A DNA stretch of 50,357 bases from CAYSLU01 sp964431965 (GTDB lineage Bacteria; Verrucomicrobiota; Kiritimatiellia; CAIKKV01; CAYSLU01): positions 1 to 50,357 of the forward strand of contig CAYSLU010000032.1 of NCBI GenBank assembly GCA_964431965.1, read 5' to 3'. Made by a program: the position numbers and the translations under genes. The first letter of the stretch is position 1. The number at the start of each line of letters is the position of its first letter. Shown one piece after another: positions 7,834-16,378 of the stretch. Under the pieces are notes generated by a model that saw only the letters and a program-made list of their open reading frames with translations, did no database searches and had not been told where the DNA came from.

Positions 7834-10800
7834 TCATCCGCGGGACAGCACGCCGGCGGGCCGCACCGCGCGCAGGCTCCGGCGCATCCACAGCAGGTAG
7901 ATGGCCGGGTAGACGAGCAGCTCCATCAGGAAGGATGTGGCCAGGCCGCCGACCATCGGGGCGGCGACGCGCTTCATCATGTCGGCACCGGTCCCCATGG
8001 ACCACATGATCGGCATCAGGCCCATTGACGCGGCGGCAACGGTCATCAGCTTCGGACGGATCCGCTTCACGGCGCCGTGGATGATCGCCTCGCGGAGTTC
8101 AGCCTCGCTGCCCAGCTGCCCCCGGCGCCTGGCATCCGCGCAGGACAGGTCCAGGAACAGCAGCATGAACACGCCCGTCTCGGCATCGAGCCCCATCAGC
8201 GCGATCATCCCGACCCACACGCCGATCGAGATGTTGTAGCCGAGGGCATAGAGCAGCCACACCGCGCCCACGAGCGAGAACGGAACGGCCAGCATCACCA
8301 CCATCGTCTTGAACGCGGACTTCGTGTTCAGGTAGAGCAGCACGAAGATCAGCAGGACCGTCAGGGGCACAATCAGCTTGAGCCGCTCGCGGACGCGGAG
8401 CATGTTCTCGTACTGTCCGCTCCACGCGATCGCGTACCCGGCCGGCAGAGTCACAGCCGACTCCACCGCGCGTCGCGCCGCCGCGACGTAGCCGCCGATG
8501 TCGCGCCCCGCCACGTCAACGTAGACGTAGCCTGCCAGCATGCCGTTCTCGTCGCGAATCATCGCCGGGCCGGACGCCAGCACGATGTCCGCCACCTCGC
8601 CGATCGGAACCTGCACCCCGCGAGGCGTCGTGACCAGCACGCGCTCAAGCTGGTCGACCTCGTCGCGCAGCTCGCGCGGGTAGCGCACGCTGATCGTGTA
8701 GCGCTCCCGGCCCTCGATCGTCGTCCCGATCGGCTCCCCTCCGACTGCCGTCAGGATGACCTCCTGCAGATCCGCCACGGTGAGGCCGTGGCGCGCCAGC
8801 ACATCGCGCCGCGGCACGAAGTCGACGAAGTAGCCGCCCGCCGCCCGCTCCGCGAACACGCTGCGCGTTCCGGGAACTCCCCGCACAGCCGCCTCGACTT
8901 GCTGCCCAATCCGCTGGATCTCCTCCAGGTTCGCGCCCAGCACCTTGATGCCCACGGGCGTTCGCACCCCCGTGCTCAACATGTCGATGCGCGCCTTGAT
9001 CGGCATCGTCCAGGAGTTGACGTTTCCGGGAATCTGCAGCGCCCGGTCCATCTCGGACACGAGCTCCTCCCACGAGATCCGCTCCGGCCAGACATGCCCC
9101 AGCACAGCGCGCAGCGGGCGCGGCCAGCTCGAGAAGAAGCGCGTCTTCGACCGCCACTCGGCCGGCGGCTTCAGCATCACGGTCGTTTCCATCATCGAGA
9201 ACGGCGCCGGGTCCGTCGATGTGTCCGCGCGGCCGCTCTTGCCGAATACGCGCACCACCTCCGGAAAGGACGCGAGCGTCCGGTCCTGGAGCTCCATCAG
9301 CCGCCGCGCCTCTGCCACCGAGATGCCCGGCAGCGTGGTCGGCATGTACAGGATGGTCTCCTCGTTCAGCGGCGGCATGAACTCGTGGCCGAGTCGCCGG
9401 TAGACCGGAACCGCCGACGCGACCGCCAGGACCGCCAGCAGGATGACGGTGCGGGGGTGCCCCAGCACCCAGCGGCACGGCGGCTCGTACAGGCGGAACA
9501 GCACCCGGCTCACCGGGTGACGCTCCTCGGGATAGTACCGCCCCACCGCCACCGCGCTGGCGATCGATGCCAGCCACCGCGGCCGGAACCGCAGCGGCTC
9601 CATCCGCGCGAACAGCATCCGCACCGCCGGGTCGAGCGTGACGGCCAGCAGCGCCGCAATCCCGATGGCCAGCGTCTTGGTGATCGCCAGGGGCTTGAAC
9701 AGGCGCCCCTCCTGGTCCACCAGCGTGAAGATCGGAAGGAACGACACCGCAATCACCAGAAGCGAGAAGAAGACCGACGGCGCCACCTCCAGCATGGCCT
9801 CCAGCCGGATCCGGTGAAAGTCCCCCACCCGGCCGTGCTCGCCCCAGAGCTCCAGCTTCTTGTACGCGTTCTCCACCTCCACGATGGCGCCGTCCACCAG
9901 CACGCCAACCGAAATGGCAATGCCGGCCAGGCTCATGATGTTGGACGTGACGCCCAACAGGTACATGGGAATGAAGCTCAGCGCGACGGATACCGGGATC
10001 GTCAGGATCGGCACCAGCGCGGACGGCACGTGCCAGAGGAAGAACAGGATCACCAGGCTGACGATGATCATCCCGACGATGAGTTCGTCGCGCAGATTGC
10101 GGATCGAGTTGCGGATCAGCTCGGAGCGGTCGTACGTCGTCACGATCTCCACGCCCGCCGGCAGCGACCGCTTCAGCTCGTCGAGCCGAGCCTTCACGCG
10201 CTCGATCACGCTGAGCGCATTCTCGCCGTGCCGCATGACGACGATCCCGCCCACCGTGTCGCCGCGGCCGTCGAGATCCGAGATGCCGCGCCGGATCTCC
10301 GGTCCGATGCCGACCTCGGCTACGTCTCCCACCCGGACCGGCGTACCGGATGCGTCCGCCTTGACCACCACCTCGCGGATCGCGTCCAAGCCCTTCAGGT
10401 ACCCGCGCGCCCGCACCATGTACTCGCGCCCGTTCCACTCGATCAGGCGCCCGCCCGATTCCTCGTTGCTGCGCCGGATCGCGCCGGTGAGATCGGTGAT
10501 GGACACGCCGTATGCCTGCAGGCGGTTCGGGTCGATCGTCACCTGGTACTGCTTCTGGAATCCCCCGATCCCCGCCACCTCCGCCACTCCCGGCACGCTC
10601 TGCAGCGCGAAGCGCAGCACCCAGTCCTGATAGCTCCGCAGCTCGGCCAGGTCGTGGGTTCCGCTCCGGTCGACCACGGCATACTGGAAGACCCACCCCA
10701 CCCCCGTCGCATCCGGCCCCAGCTGCGGGCTCGCCCCAACGGGTAAAGTCCCCCGGATCTTCTGGAGATACTCCACGACGCGGCTCCTCGCCCAGTAGAT

Positions 10801-11136
10801 GTCAGTCCCGTCCTGGAAGATCACGTAGACGTAGGAGAAGCCGAAGTCGCTGAAACCCCGGATGGCCTTCACGCGCGGCGCGCCGAGCAGGGCCGATACG
10901 ATGGGGTACGTCACCTGGTCTTCGAGCACGTCGGGACTGCGGTCCCAGCGCGTGTAGACAATCACCTGCGTGTCGCTGAGGTCCGGGATGGCGTCGAGCC
11001 GGATGCGCTCCATGCAGTAGACGGCGAACGCCACCGCCGCAGCGACCAGACCGATCACCAGGAACCGGTTCCGGGCCGAAAAGACGATCACCCGCCCGAT
11101 CAGGGTCTGCTCCGGCGGTGGACGATCATCGCTCAA
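7834..11136 (-). CDS. cusA: Cu(I)/Ag(I) efflux RND pump, inner-membrane subunit (CusA/CzcA family)
   Basis: Proton-driven HME-RND transporter of 1100 aa that exports heavy-metal ions through a tripartite complex. It shows the usual N-terminal helix, PDLSDTQVIVYT, the GVLVDGAIVEVENAYKK signature of the metal-exporting branch, and two repeats of TM helices with large periplasmic loops. The loop motif ARIDMLSTGVRTPVGIKV matches CusA around its essential copper-binding Met, which favours Cu/Ag over Zn/Co. I place the start at a TTG (11134-11136) that overlaps the TGA of the upstream adaptor gene and has GGGGAG five bases before it. The frame stays open upstream but that is read-through of the adaptor. 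It is the last gene of the efflux operon. Confidence 0.93.
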   Translation of the reverse strand: MSDDRPPPEQTLIGRVIVFSARNRFLVIGLVAAAVAFAVYCMERIRLDAIPDLSDTQVIVYTRWDRSPDVLEDQVTYPIVSALLGAPRVKAIRGFSDFGFSYVYVIFQDGTDIYWARSRVVEYLQKIRGTLPVGASPQLGPDATGVGWVFQYAVVDRSGTHDLAELRSYQDWVLRFALQSVPGVAEVAGIGGFQKQYQVTIDPNRLQAYGVSITDLTGAIRRSNEESGGRLIEWNGREYMVRARGYLKGLDAIREVVVKADASGTPVRVGDVAEVGIGPEIRRGISDLDGRGDTVGGIVVMRHGENALSVIERVKARLDELKRSLPAGVEIVTTYDRSELIRNSIRNLRDELIVGMIIVSLVILFFLWHVPSALVPILTIPVSVALSFIPMYLLGVTSNIMSLAGIAISVGVLVDGAIVEVENAYKKLELWGEHGRVGDFHRIRLEAMLEVAPSVFFSLLVIAVSFLPIFTLVDQEGRLFKPLAITKTLAIGIAALLAVTLDPAVRMLFARMEPLRFRPRWLASIASAVAVGRYYPEERHPVSRVLFRLYEPPCRWVLGHPRTVILLAVLAVASAVPVYRRLGHEFMPPLNEETILYMPTTLPGISVAEARRLMELQDRTLASFPEVVRVFGKSGRADTSTDPAPFSMMETTVMLKPPAEWRSKTRFFSSWPRPLRAVLGHVWPERISWEELVSEMDRALQIPGNVNSWTMPIKARIDMLSTGVRTPVGIKVLGANLEEIQRIGQQVEAAVRGVPGTRSVFAERAAGGYFVDFVPRRDVLARHGLTVADLQEVILTAVGGEPIGTTIEGRERYTISVRYPRELRDEVDQLERVLVTTPRGVQVPIGEVADIVLASGPAMIRDENGMLAGYVYVDVAGRDIGGYVAAARRAVESAVTLPAGYAIAWSGQYENMLRVRERLKLIVPLTVLLIFVLLYLNTKSAFKTMVVMLAVPFSLVGAVWLLYALGYNISIGVWVGMIALMGLDAETGVFMLLFLDLSCADARRRGQLGSEAELREAIIHGAVKRIRPKLMTVAAASMGLMPIMWSMGTGADMMKRVAAPMVGGLATSFLMELLVYPAIYLLWMRRSLRAVRPAGVLSRG

Positions 11137-12422
11137 GGCTGCTCCCCCGCGCTCTCCAGGGCCGCCCGCAGCGAGGATTCCGAGTCGATCAGGAAGTTGG
11201 CGGACACGACCACGCGGTCGCCCTCCGCCAGCCCGCCCGCCAGCTCGTACCAGCCGTCCGCGCGCCGCCCGATCCGCACCAGCGTCGGGACCAGGCGCCC
11301 CATGCCGTCGTCCCGAAACGCGTACGCCCGATCGCCCGACCGCATCACGGCCGACTCCGGTATCGCCAGAGACTCGCCGAACGGAACCCGGATCCGCGCG
11401 TCCCCGAACAGCCCCGGCCGCAGCGCCAGCTTCGGGTTGTCGATCTCCAGCCGCGCGAGCGCCGTGCGCGTGGCCGGCGCCAGCACGTGCCCCACGAACG
11501 TCACCGAGCCCGTAAACACGACGCCCGGCATCCCGCCGACCGTCACGCGTGCGCTCATGCCGGTCGCCACGTCCGGCAGATCCGGCGGATACAGATCGGC
11601 ATCCGCCCACACGCTCCGGAGGTCGGCCACCAGGAAGAGCGGCTCGCCCGGCGCCACCTTCTGCCCCGGCAGCACATTCTTCTCCAGCACCACGCCGCTG
11701 GCCGGTGCGTAGAGCGTCAGGGCGCGCTCCGGAACCCCCGCGCGCTCGATCGTGGCGATCTGCGACTCGGAGACGTCCAGGACCAGCAGGCGCCTCTTGG
11801 CCGCGTCCCGCAGCTCCCGGGCCGTCTCGCGAGCCGCCACATCCGCCGAACCCGCCGCCGCACGCGTCTCCCGCAGTATCGCGAGATACTCGGACTGCGC
11901 GGACACCAGCTCGGGGCTGTAGATGGACAGCAGCGGCTCACCCTCGTGGACGGCCTGGCAGGTCACCGGCACGAAGAGCTGCTCGATCCAGCCCTCGGCT
12001 TTCGTGCTGACGCGCGTCAGAAGCCGCTCGTCCGGCACAATCCGGACCGGCGCCCGGATCTCGCGCACCAGCGCCCGACGCTCCACCGCTCCCAGCTTCA
12101 GGCCCAGCCGGTCCCGGGTTTCCGTCGATAACGGCACCGCCGCCAGACCGGGAATTCCTCCGCCGGCGCCGGCCGCGCCACCGGACGGGACAATCTCAAC
12201 CAGGTCCATGTTGCAGATCGGGCACGTGCCCGGGCTGTCGGACACCACCTGCGGATGCATCGGGCAGTGGTACCGGGGCGCGTGCGCCGCCTCCCGGGCC
12301 GGCGCCGCTCCGCGATGCCAGCCCACCCGGTACGCCGCGCCGGCCGCAAGCGCCACCAAGGCCAGCATCAGCACGACTCGCACGGCGGCAGCGCCACCGG
12401 CGCGATCCGCGATCGACTTCAT
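11133..12422 (-). CDS. cusB: Efflux periplasmic adaptor (membrane fusion protein, CusB type) with heavy-metal-binding domain
   Basis: 429-aa adaptor linking the RND pump to the outer-membrane factor and delivering metal to it. After an N-terminal TM anchor (about 15-35) there is a short metal-binding module, YHCPMHPQV...GTCPICNMDL, with Cys53, Cys67 and Cys70. Then come lipoyl/barrel-sandwich and beta-barrel regions (APVRIVPDERLLTRVSTKAEGWIEQL; LYAPASGVVLEKNVLPGQKV). A GTG two codons upstream also fits, but the ATG at 12422 has GGGAG at proper spacing. The 3' end overlaps the pump start by three bases, indicating translational coupling. Confidence 0.93.
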   Translation of the reverse strand: MKSIADRAGGAAAVRVVLMLALVALAAGAAYRVGWHRGAAPAREAAHAPRYHCPMHPQVVSDSPGTCPICNMDLVEIVPSGGAAGAGGGIPGLAAVPLSTETRDRLGLKLGAVERRALVREIRAPVRIVPDERLLTRVSTKAEGWIEQLFVPVTCQAVHEGEPLLSIYSPELVSAQSEYLAILRETRAAAGSADVAARETARELRDAAKRRLLVLDVSESQIATIERAGVPERALTLYAPASGVVLEKNVLPGQKVAPGEPLFLVADLRSVWADADLYPPDLPDVATGMSARVTVGGMPGVVFTGSVTFVGHVLAPATRTALARLEIDNPKLALRPGLFGDARIRVPFGESLAIPESAVMRSGDRAYAFRDDGMGRLVPTLVRIGRRADGWYELAGGLAEGDRVVVSANFLIDSESSLRAALESAGEQP

Positions 12423-12442
12423 GTTCACTCCCGCGTTCCGGC

Positions 12443-13714
12443 CTAGGGCACGATCAGGGCAGACGGGGCCGTTACGCCCACCGCCCGCAACAGGCGGGCC
12501 GCCGACCGCCCCGCCTCCGCGTCCGCTTCCACCGTCATCCGCCGCGCGCCCAGCAGTGCCAGCTCCGCCTCCACCAGCTCGCCGAACTCCGTCCGCGCGG
12601 CCGCGTAGCCCGACCGCGCCTGCTCGGCGCGCAGCCGGGCGGCCGGCATCAGTTCAGCCGCGTACAGGCGCGCCGTCTCGCGGGCCGCCGCCAGCCGCTG
12701 ATGCGCGTCGCGCACCTCCGACTCGACGCGCCGTCGGACCTCGGCTTCCCGGGCCAGCGCCGCCTGCCACGTGTGGCTCGCCTCCCGAACGCCTGCACCA
12801 ACCTTGCTCCGCCACACGGGAAGGTCGAGGCCGACCGCGAACATGACCTGATCGTCCCCGTCCCTGATGCTCCGGTACTCGCCACCCAGAAAGTAGTCCG
12901 GATAGCGATCCTGGCCCGCAAGCCGACGCGCCGCCCGCGCGCGCTGCACCTCCGCCTCGGACGCACGAATCTCCGGCCGCAGCCGCGCGGCCGCGGCCAG
13001 CAATCCGTCCAGCGCGGGCACGGCACCGGTCGAACTGACGGATGCATCCGCCTCCACGGCCACGCTCCCATCCCGGTTGAGCAGTTCGCCCAGGCGGATG
13101 CCGGCCGACTGCGACCGCTGCACGGAGTCCACGATCCGCTGCCTCGCCAGGGTCCGCTCGGCATTCGCGCGAAGTGCCGCGCCGAGCTCGCCGGCACCGG
13201 CCTGGTATCGGCCGCGGGCGGCGTCCGAAAGCCCGTCCAGCGTTGAAACCTCCGCCCGGGCGATCTCGACGCCGGCGCGCGCCGCGATGAAATCATATCC
13301 CGCCTCGCGCACGGCCAGCGCCATGTCCAGGGCGGCCGCCTGGTATTCCATCGCCTCGCGATCCGCATCCCGGCGGGCAGCCTCGACCCGGAGACTCCGC
13401 TTGCCCGGCCACGACAGCGGTTGCTGGAACTCGACCCGCTTCTCGGCTGTGTCCGGAAAATCGCCGCCGCTCGACCGGTCCATCCCCCGATACGCCAGCG
13501 TCGGATTGGCCGGAGCCGCCTGCTGCGCGCCTCGCTGTTGGGCGCCGGCCCACCGCTGCATCGCGGCCGTCAGCCCCGCGTTGGAGCGCAGCGCCTCATT
13601 GACGGCATCGTCCAGATGCATTCCCGCCGCCGCCGACACGTCCCCCGTGTACGCGCCAGCCAGCCCAACCCAGGAACCGAAGAGCAGCGCTGCGGTGATA
13701 AGTCGAACATGCAC
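12443..13714 (-). CDS. cusC: Outer-membrane efflux protein (TolC/CusC family)
   Basis: 423-aa outer-membrane channel component of the metal efflux system. The N terminus has a signal-like hydrophobic stretch (VRLITAALLFGSWVGLAGAYTG). The rest is two repeats of long alpha-hairpins typical of OEP proteins, with a characteristic NPTLAYRG segment and FQQPLSWPGKRSLRVEAARRD. I choose GTG at 13714 because GGAGG lies 9 bases upstream and the signal peptide begins there; the frame remains open farther upstream without support. It follows the YHS gene by 122 bases and precedes the adaptor by 20 bases. No lipobox is seen, unlike E. coli CusC. Confidence 0.9.
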   Translation of the reverse strand: MHVRLITAALLFGSWVGLAGAYTGDVSAAAGMHLDDAVNEALRSNAGLTAAMQRWAGAQQRGAQQAAPANPTLAYRGMDRSSGGDFPDTAEKRVEFQQPLSWPGKRSLRVEAARRDADREAMEYQAAALDMALAVREAGYDFIAARAGVEIARAEVSTLDGLSDAARGRYQAGAGELGAALRANAERTLARQRIVDSVQRSQSAGIRLGELLNRDGSVAVEADASVSSTGAVPALDGLLAAAARLRPEIRASEAEVQRARAARRLAGQDRYPDYFLGGEYRSIRDGDDQVMFAVGLDLPVWRSKVGAGVREASHTWQAALAREAEVRRRVESEVRDAHQRLAAARETARLYAAELMPAARLRAEQARSGYAAARTEFGELVEAELALLGARRMTVEADAEAGRSAARLLRAVGVTAPSALIVP

Positions 13715-13836
13715 GGACTGCGGCCTCCGCCAATCGCTCGTAAGCGACACGGGGCTGGGCCGGCTACACGCCGGAACAGCAAAGCCGCGGACCATCGCCC
13801 GCGGCTTCGCTCCAGCCCTGCTTCGTCCGGCAGGCG

Positions 13837-14115
13837 TCACTTGGCAGGCGCCGGCTCCAGAGCAACTCCTGCCGACTCCAGCTTCCGCACATACTTCGCC
13901 GGATCCTTCTTGAACTCGGCCGGGCACCCGCCGCAGCAGAAGTAGACCCGCTTGCCGGCGTAGTCCGCATACACGCTGCGGTTGATACTCCCGCCCATGA
14001 CCGGACACACGGTCTGCGCCTTCGCCGCCGAGTTTGTCCCAGCCGCCTCGGCGCCGGCCGTCACCACTGCCAGCAGCACCCCAGCCAGCATACGACTCAG
14101 CACGGTTCTATTCAT
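13837..14115 (-). CDS. Small periplasmic YHS/TRASH-domain metal-binding protein
   Basis: 92 aa: a signal peptide (1-25, ending AGAEAAG) and one YHS-like domain with VCPVMGGSINRS...YFCCGGCPAEF. Cys37, Cys60, Cys61 and Cys64 are likely metal ligands. Such domains bind Cu(I) or other soft metals. As first gene of the efflux operon it may act as a periplasmic chaperone or sensor feeding the adaptor, which is an inference from position. A 19-bp imperfect dyad (CTCATG...CATGAG) lies just before the ATG and could be an operator or cover the ribosome site. No metal regulator gene is adjacent. Confidence 0.88.
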   Translation of the reverse strand: MNRTVLSRMLAGVLLAVVTAGAEAAGTNSAAKAQTVCPVMGGSINRSVYADYAGKRVYFCCGGCPAEFKKDPAKYVRKLESAGVALEPAPAK

Positions 14116-14220
14116 CTCATGGTCACCTCATGAGGAAGGCACACGGCGCGCCCCCCTCACGTAGTTATGTTAAGGCCGGAGCGGCCCTCGAACAAGCGTC
14201 ATCTCAAACCGCCAGGCAAC

Positions 14221-14334
14221 TGGGTTGCGCCCCTCGACCCTCGCCCGGATCGCCGCCTTCTCGCCCTTCGCGATCCGGTTCAGCCGCTCGAGGGGCGTGT
14301 TCCCGATGGACTCAGCATTATCCTCGAATATCCG
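14221..14334 (-). pseudogene. Fragment of cysteine synthase (cysK) N terminus
   Basis: In one minus-strand frame 38 codons read RIFEDNAESIGNTPLERLNR followed by IAKGEKAAIRARVEGRNP. This is clearly the first 38 residues of O-acetylserine sulfhydrylase (usual start MRIFEDN.ESIGNTPLVRLN). The expected start ATG has become ACA, and after Asn-Pro the homology stops; the frame runs into unrelated codons ending at 14170. The remaining ~270 residues, including the PLP lysine, are absent. It sits 26 bases after the metY stop on the same strand, consistent with a former Rrf2-metY-cysK operon whose last gene was deleted. Confidence 0.75.
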
Positions 14335-14360
14335 TGTCGCACCCCTGCCAGCCGGCCTCC

Positions 14361-15656
14361 TCAGCACGCCGCGAGCTTCAGGGCCTGGTCGATGTCCGCC
14401 TTGATGTCCTCGATGTCCTCGAGCCCGATCGACAGGCGGATGTAGTCGGCCGTCACGCCCGTCGCCGCCTGCTCTTCGGCCGTCAGCTGCTGGTGCGTCG
14501 TCGAGGCCGGGTGGATCACCAGGCTCTTGGCGTCGCCGATATTCGCGAGGTGCGACAGCAGCTTCAGCGAGTCGATGAACGTCTTCCCCGCGGCCAGCCC
14601 GCCCTTGATCCCGAATCCGATGATTCCGCCGTAGCCGCGCTTCAGGTACTTCGCGGCAACCGCGTGCGCGGGATGGCTCGCCAGCCCCGGGTACGTCACC
14701 CAGTTCACGAGCGGGTGGCTGGCCAGCCACTGCGCCACCGCCAGGGCGTTCTCCGAGTGGCGCTGCTGCCGCATCGGGAGCGTCTCCAGCCCCTGCAGGA
14801 AGAGGAATGAGTTGAAGGGGCTCAGCGCCGCGCCGATGTCGCGCAGCAGCGTCACGCGCACCTTCAGGATGAAGGCCACGTTGCCCATGCCCGGCACGTT
14901 GCCGAGGGCGTCCCAGTACTTGATCCCGTGATAGCTCGGATCGGGCTCCGTGAACTCCGGGAACTTCCCGTTGTTCCACTTGAACTTGCCCGAGTCCACG
15001 ATCACGCCGCCGAGCGAGGTGCCGTGTCCGCCGATGTACTTCGTGGCCGAGGTCGCCAGGATGTCGGCGCCGAAGTCGATCGGCCGCACCAGCCCGACGC
15101 CCACCGTGTTGTCCACGACAAGCGGGATGCCCGCGTCATGCGCGATCTTGGCCAGCGCCTCGAAGTCCGGCACGTCGAGCTTCGGGTTGCCGATGGTCTC
15201 CGCGTAGATCGCGCGCGTCCTCGGGCCGATCGCCTTGCGGAAGCCGTCGAGGTTCTGCGAGTCCACGAACTTCACGGTCCGCCCCAGCTTCGGGAACGTG
15301 TAGTGGAAGAGCTGGTACGTCCCGCCGTATAGGTTGTTCGCCGAAACGATGTCGTCGCCCAGCCGCGTGATCGCCAGCAGCGCGTAGGTGATGGCCGACT
15401 GGCCGGACGCGACACCCAGGGCGCCCGTGCCGCCTTCGATGGCCGCCACGCGCTTCTCGAACACGTCGGTCGTGGGGTTCATCAGGCGGGTGTAGATGTT
15501 CCCGAATTCCTTGAGCGCGAAGAGGTTCGCCGCGTGCTCCGAGCTCTTGAATACGTAGGATGTCGTCTGGTAGATCGGCACGGCGCGCGCACCCGTCGTG
15601 GGATCCGCCACCTGCCCCGCATGCAATGCCAGTGTGTCCAGTCTCTGCGTCGTCAT
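14361..15656 (-). CDS. metY: O-acetylhomoserine aminocarboxypropyltransferase (sulfhydrylase)
   Basis: PLP enzyme of the Cys/Met metabolism fold-type I family (431 aa). It makes homocysteine from O-acetylhomoserine and sulfide. Diagnostic pieces are TLALHAGQVADPTTGARAVP, YTRLMNPTTDVFEKRVAALE-like text, SGQSAI, LVVDNTVG and SATKYIGGHG with the PLP lysine at about 206. The long C-terminal LVIHPASTTHQQL block is typical of MetY rather than MetB or MetC. The ATG at 15656 has GGGAG upstream; the frame extends farther upstream without support. It lies 32 bases after the Rrf2 regulator gene, so the two form an operon. Confidence 0.95.
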   Translation of the reverse strand: MTTQRLDTLALHAGQVADPTTGARAVPIYQTTSYVFKSSEHAANLFALKEFGNIYTRLMNPTTDVFEKRVAAIEGGTGALGVASGQSAITYALLAITRLGDDIVSANNLYGGTYQLFHYTFPKLGRTVKFVDSQNLDGFRKAIGPRTRAIYAETIGNPKLDVPDFEALAKIAHDAGIPLVVDNTVGVGLVRPIDFGADILATSATKYIGGHGTSLGGVIVDSGKFKWNNGKFPEFTEPDPSYHGIKYWDALGNVPGMGNVAFILKVRVTLLRDIGAALSPFNSFLFLQGLETLPMRQQRHSENALAVAQWLASHPLVNWVTYPGLASHPAHAVAAKYLKRGYGGIIGFGIKGGLAAGKTFIDSLKLLSHLANIGDAKSLVIHPASTTHQQLTAEEQAATGVTADYIRLSIGLEDIEDIKADIDQALKLAAC

Positions 15657-15688
15657 TCCGCTTCTCCCTTCCTGTTCTGATTCACCCC

Positions 15689-16132
15689 TCAGATGCTGTA
15701 ACTCGATTCGCCCGGCTCCGCCAAGGCGCGATGCCGGCTCGCCAGGTCGCTCAACTTGATCGCCTCCAGGCTCGCTCCCAGTCCCGCCGACACCCGCGCC
15801 CATGCTTCATTCGCCACGCGCTCGCTGCTGGGCGAGAAGCCGCTCATCCCTTCGCTGCCATCCACCAGGACATGCCCGCCTTCCAGGACATCCACCAGAT
15901 CGCGGAGCGTCATGGACTCCGCCGGACGGGCCAGCTGAAAGCCGCCGCGCGCTCCCGGCGTCGCGAGCACCAGCCCGGCTGCCTTGAGCGGAGCCGCCAC
16001 CTGCCACAGGTACTTCTCCGAGATGCCCTGCCGGCGCGCCACGTCCTTCAGGGTCACCGCCCGGCCATCAACCGCCGTGGCCAGATCCAGCAGAAACCGC
16101 AGCCCGTATCGTCCTTTGGTCGAAATGCGCAT
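15689..16132 (-). CDS. Rrf2-family transcriptional regulator (CymR-like)
   Basis: 147-aa winged-helix regulator. It opens MRISTKGRYGLRFLLDLA, with helix-turn-helix VTLKDVARRQGISEKYLWQV and wing GARGGFQLARP. It contains no cysteine at all, so it cannot carry an Fe-S cluster like IscR or NsrR and resembles CymR, which senses cysteine status with a CysK partner. Its place directly before metY (and a cysK remnant) supports control of sulfur amino-acid genes. Autoregulation through the upstream AT-rich region is likely but inferred. Confidence 0.93.
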   Translation of the reverse strand: MRISTKGRYGLRFLLDLATAVDGRAVTLKDVARRQGISEKYLWQVAAPLKAAGLVLATPGARGGFQLARPAESMTLRDLVDVLEGGHVLVDGSEGMSGFSPSSERVANEAWARVSAGLGASLEAIKLSDLASRHRALAEPGESSYSI

Positions 16133-16200
16133 AGTTCATTCTCTATCATTCCTATCGACGATTACGACTGTAGCAGATCCAAATGCCATGTACATGGTGT
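16133..16200 (-). promoter_or_regulatory. AT-rich control region of the rrf2-metY operon
   Basis: This stretch is far richer in A/T than its surroundings. On the minus strand it contains the tandem ATAGGAATG, ATAGAGAATG directly before the start codon, and a perfect 12-bp palindrome CCATGTACATGG at 16186-16197. Both are candidate operators for the Rrf2 regulator. No textbook -35/-10 pair stands out. The divergent radical SAM gene begins at 16379, so this region may serve both directions. Confidence 0.45.
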
Positions 16201-16378
16201 TTTTCTGGCGGTCGCCTCAACAGCTGCCATGGGCACGCATCCGACTCGGCCCTTGAATGACCGATGGCTTGGGCGAGGATTGAGGACGCAGCTGCCGCCT
16301 TGCCCAGCACCGCACGATCCCGCTACTCTCTCCAAGAGCGCGGACGCCGCCATCGGACAGCGTCCCCGTCCCGAATAC

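Noticed and set aside
10537..11610. Longer start for the RND pump upstream of 11136
   Set aside because: Residues encoded beyond 11136 are a shadow of the adaptor gene; the TTG with GGGGAG fits the family N terminus.
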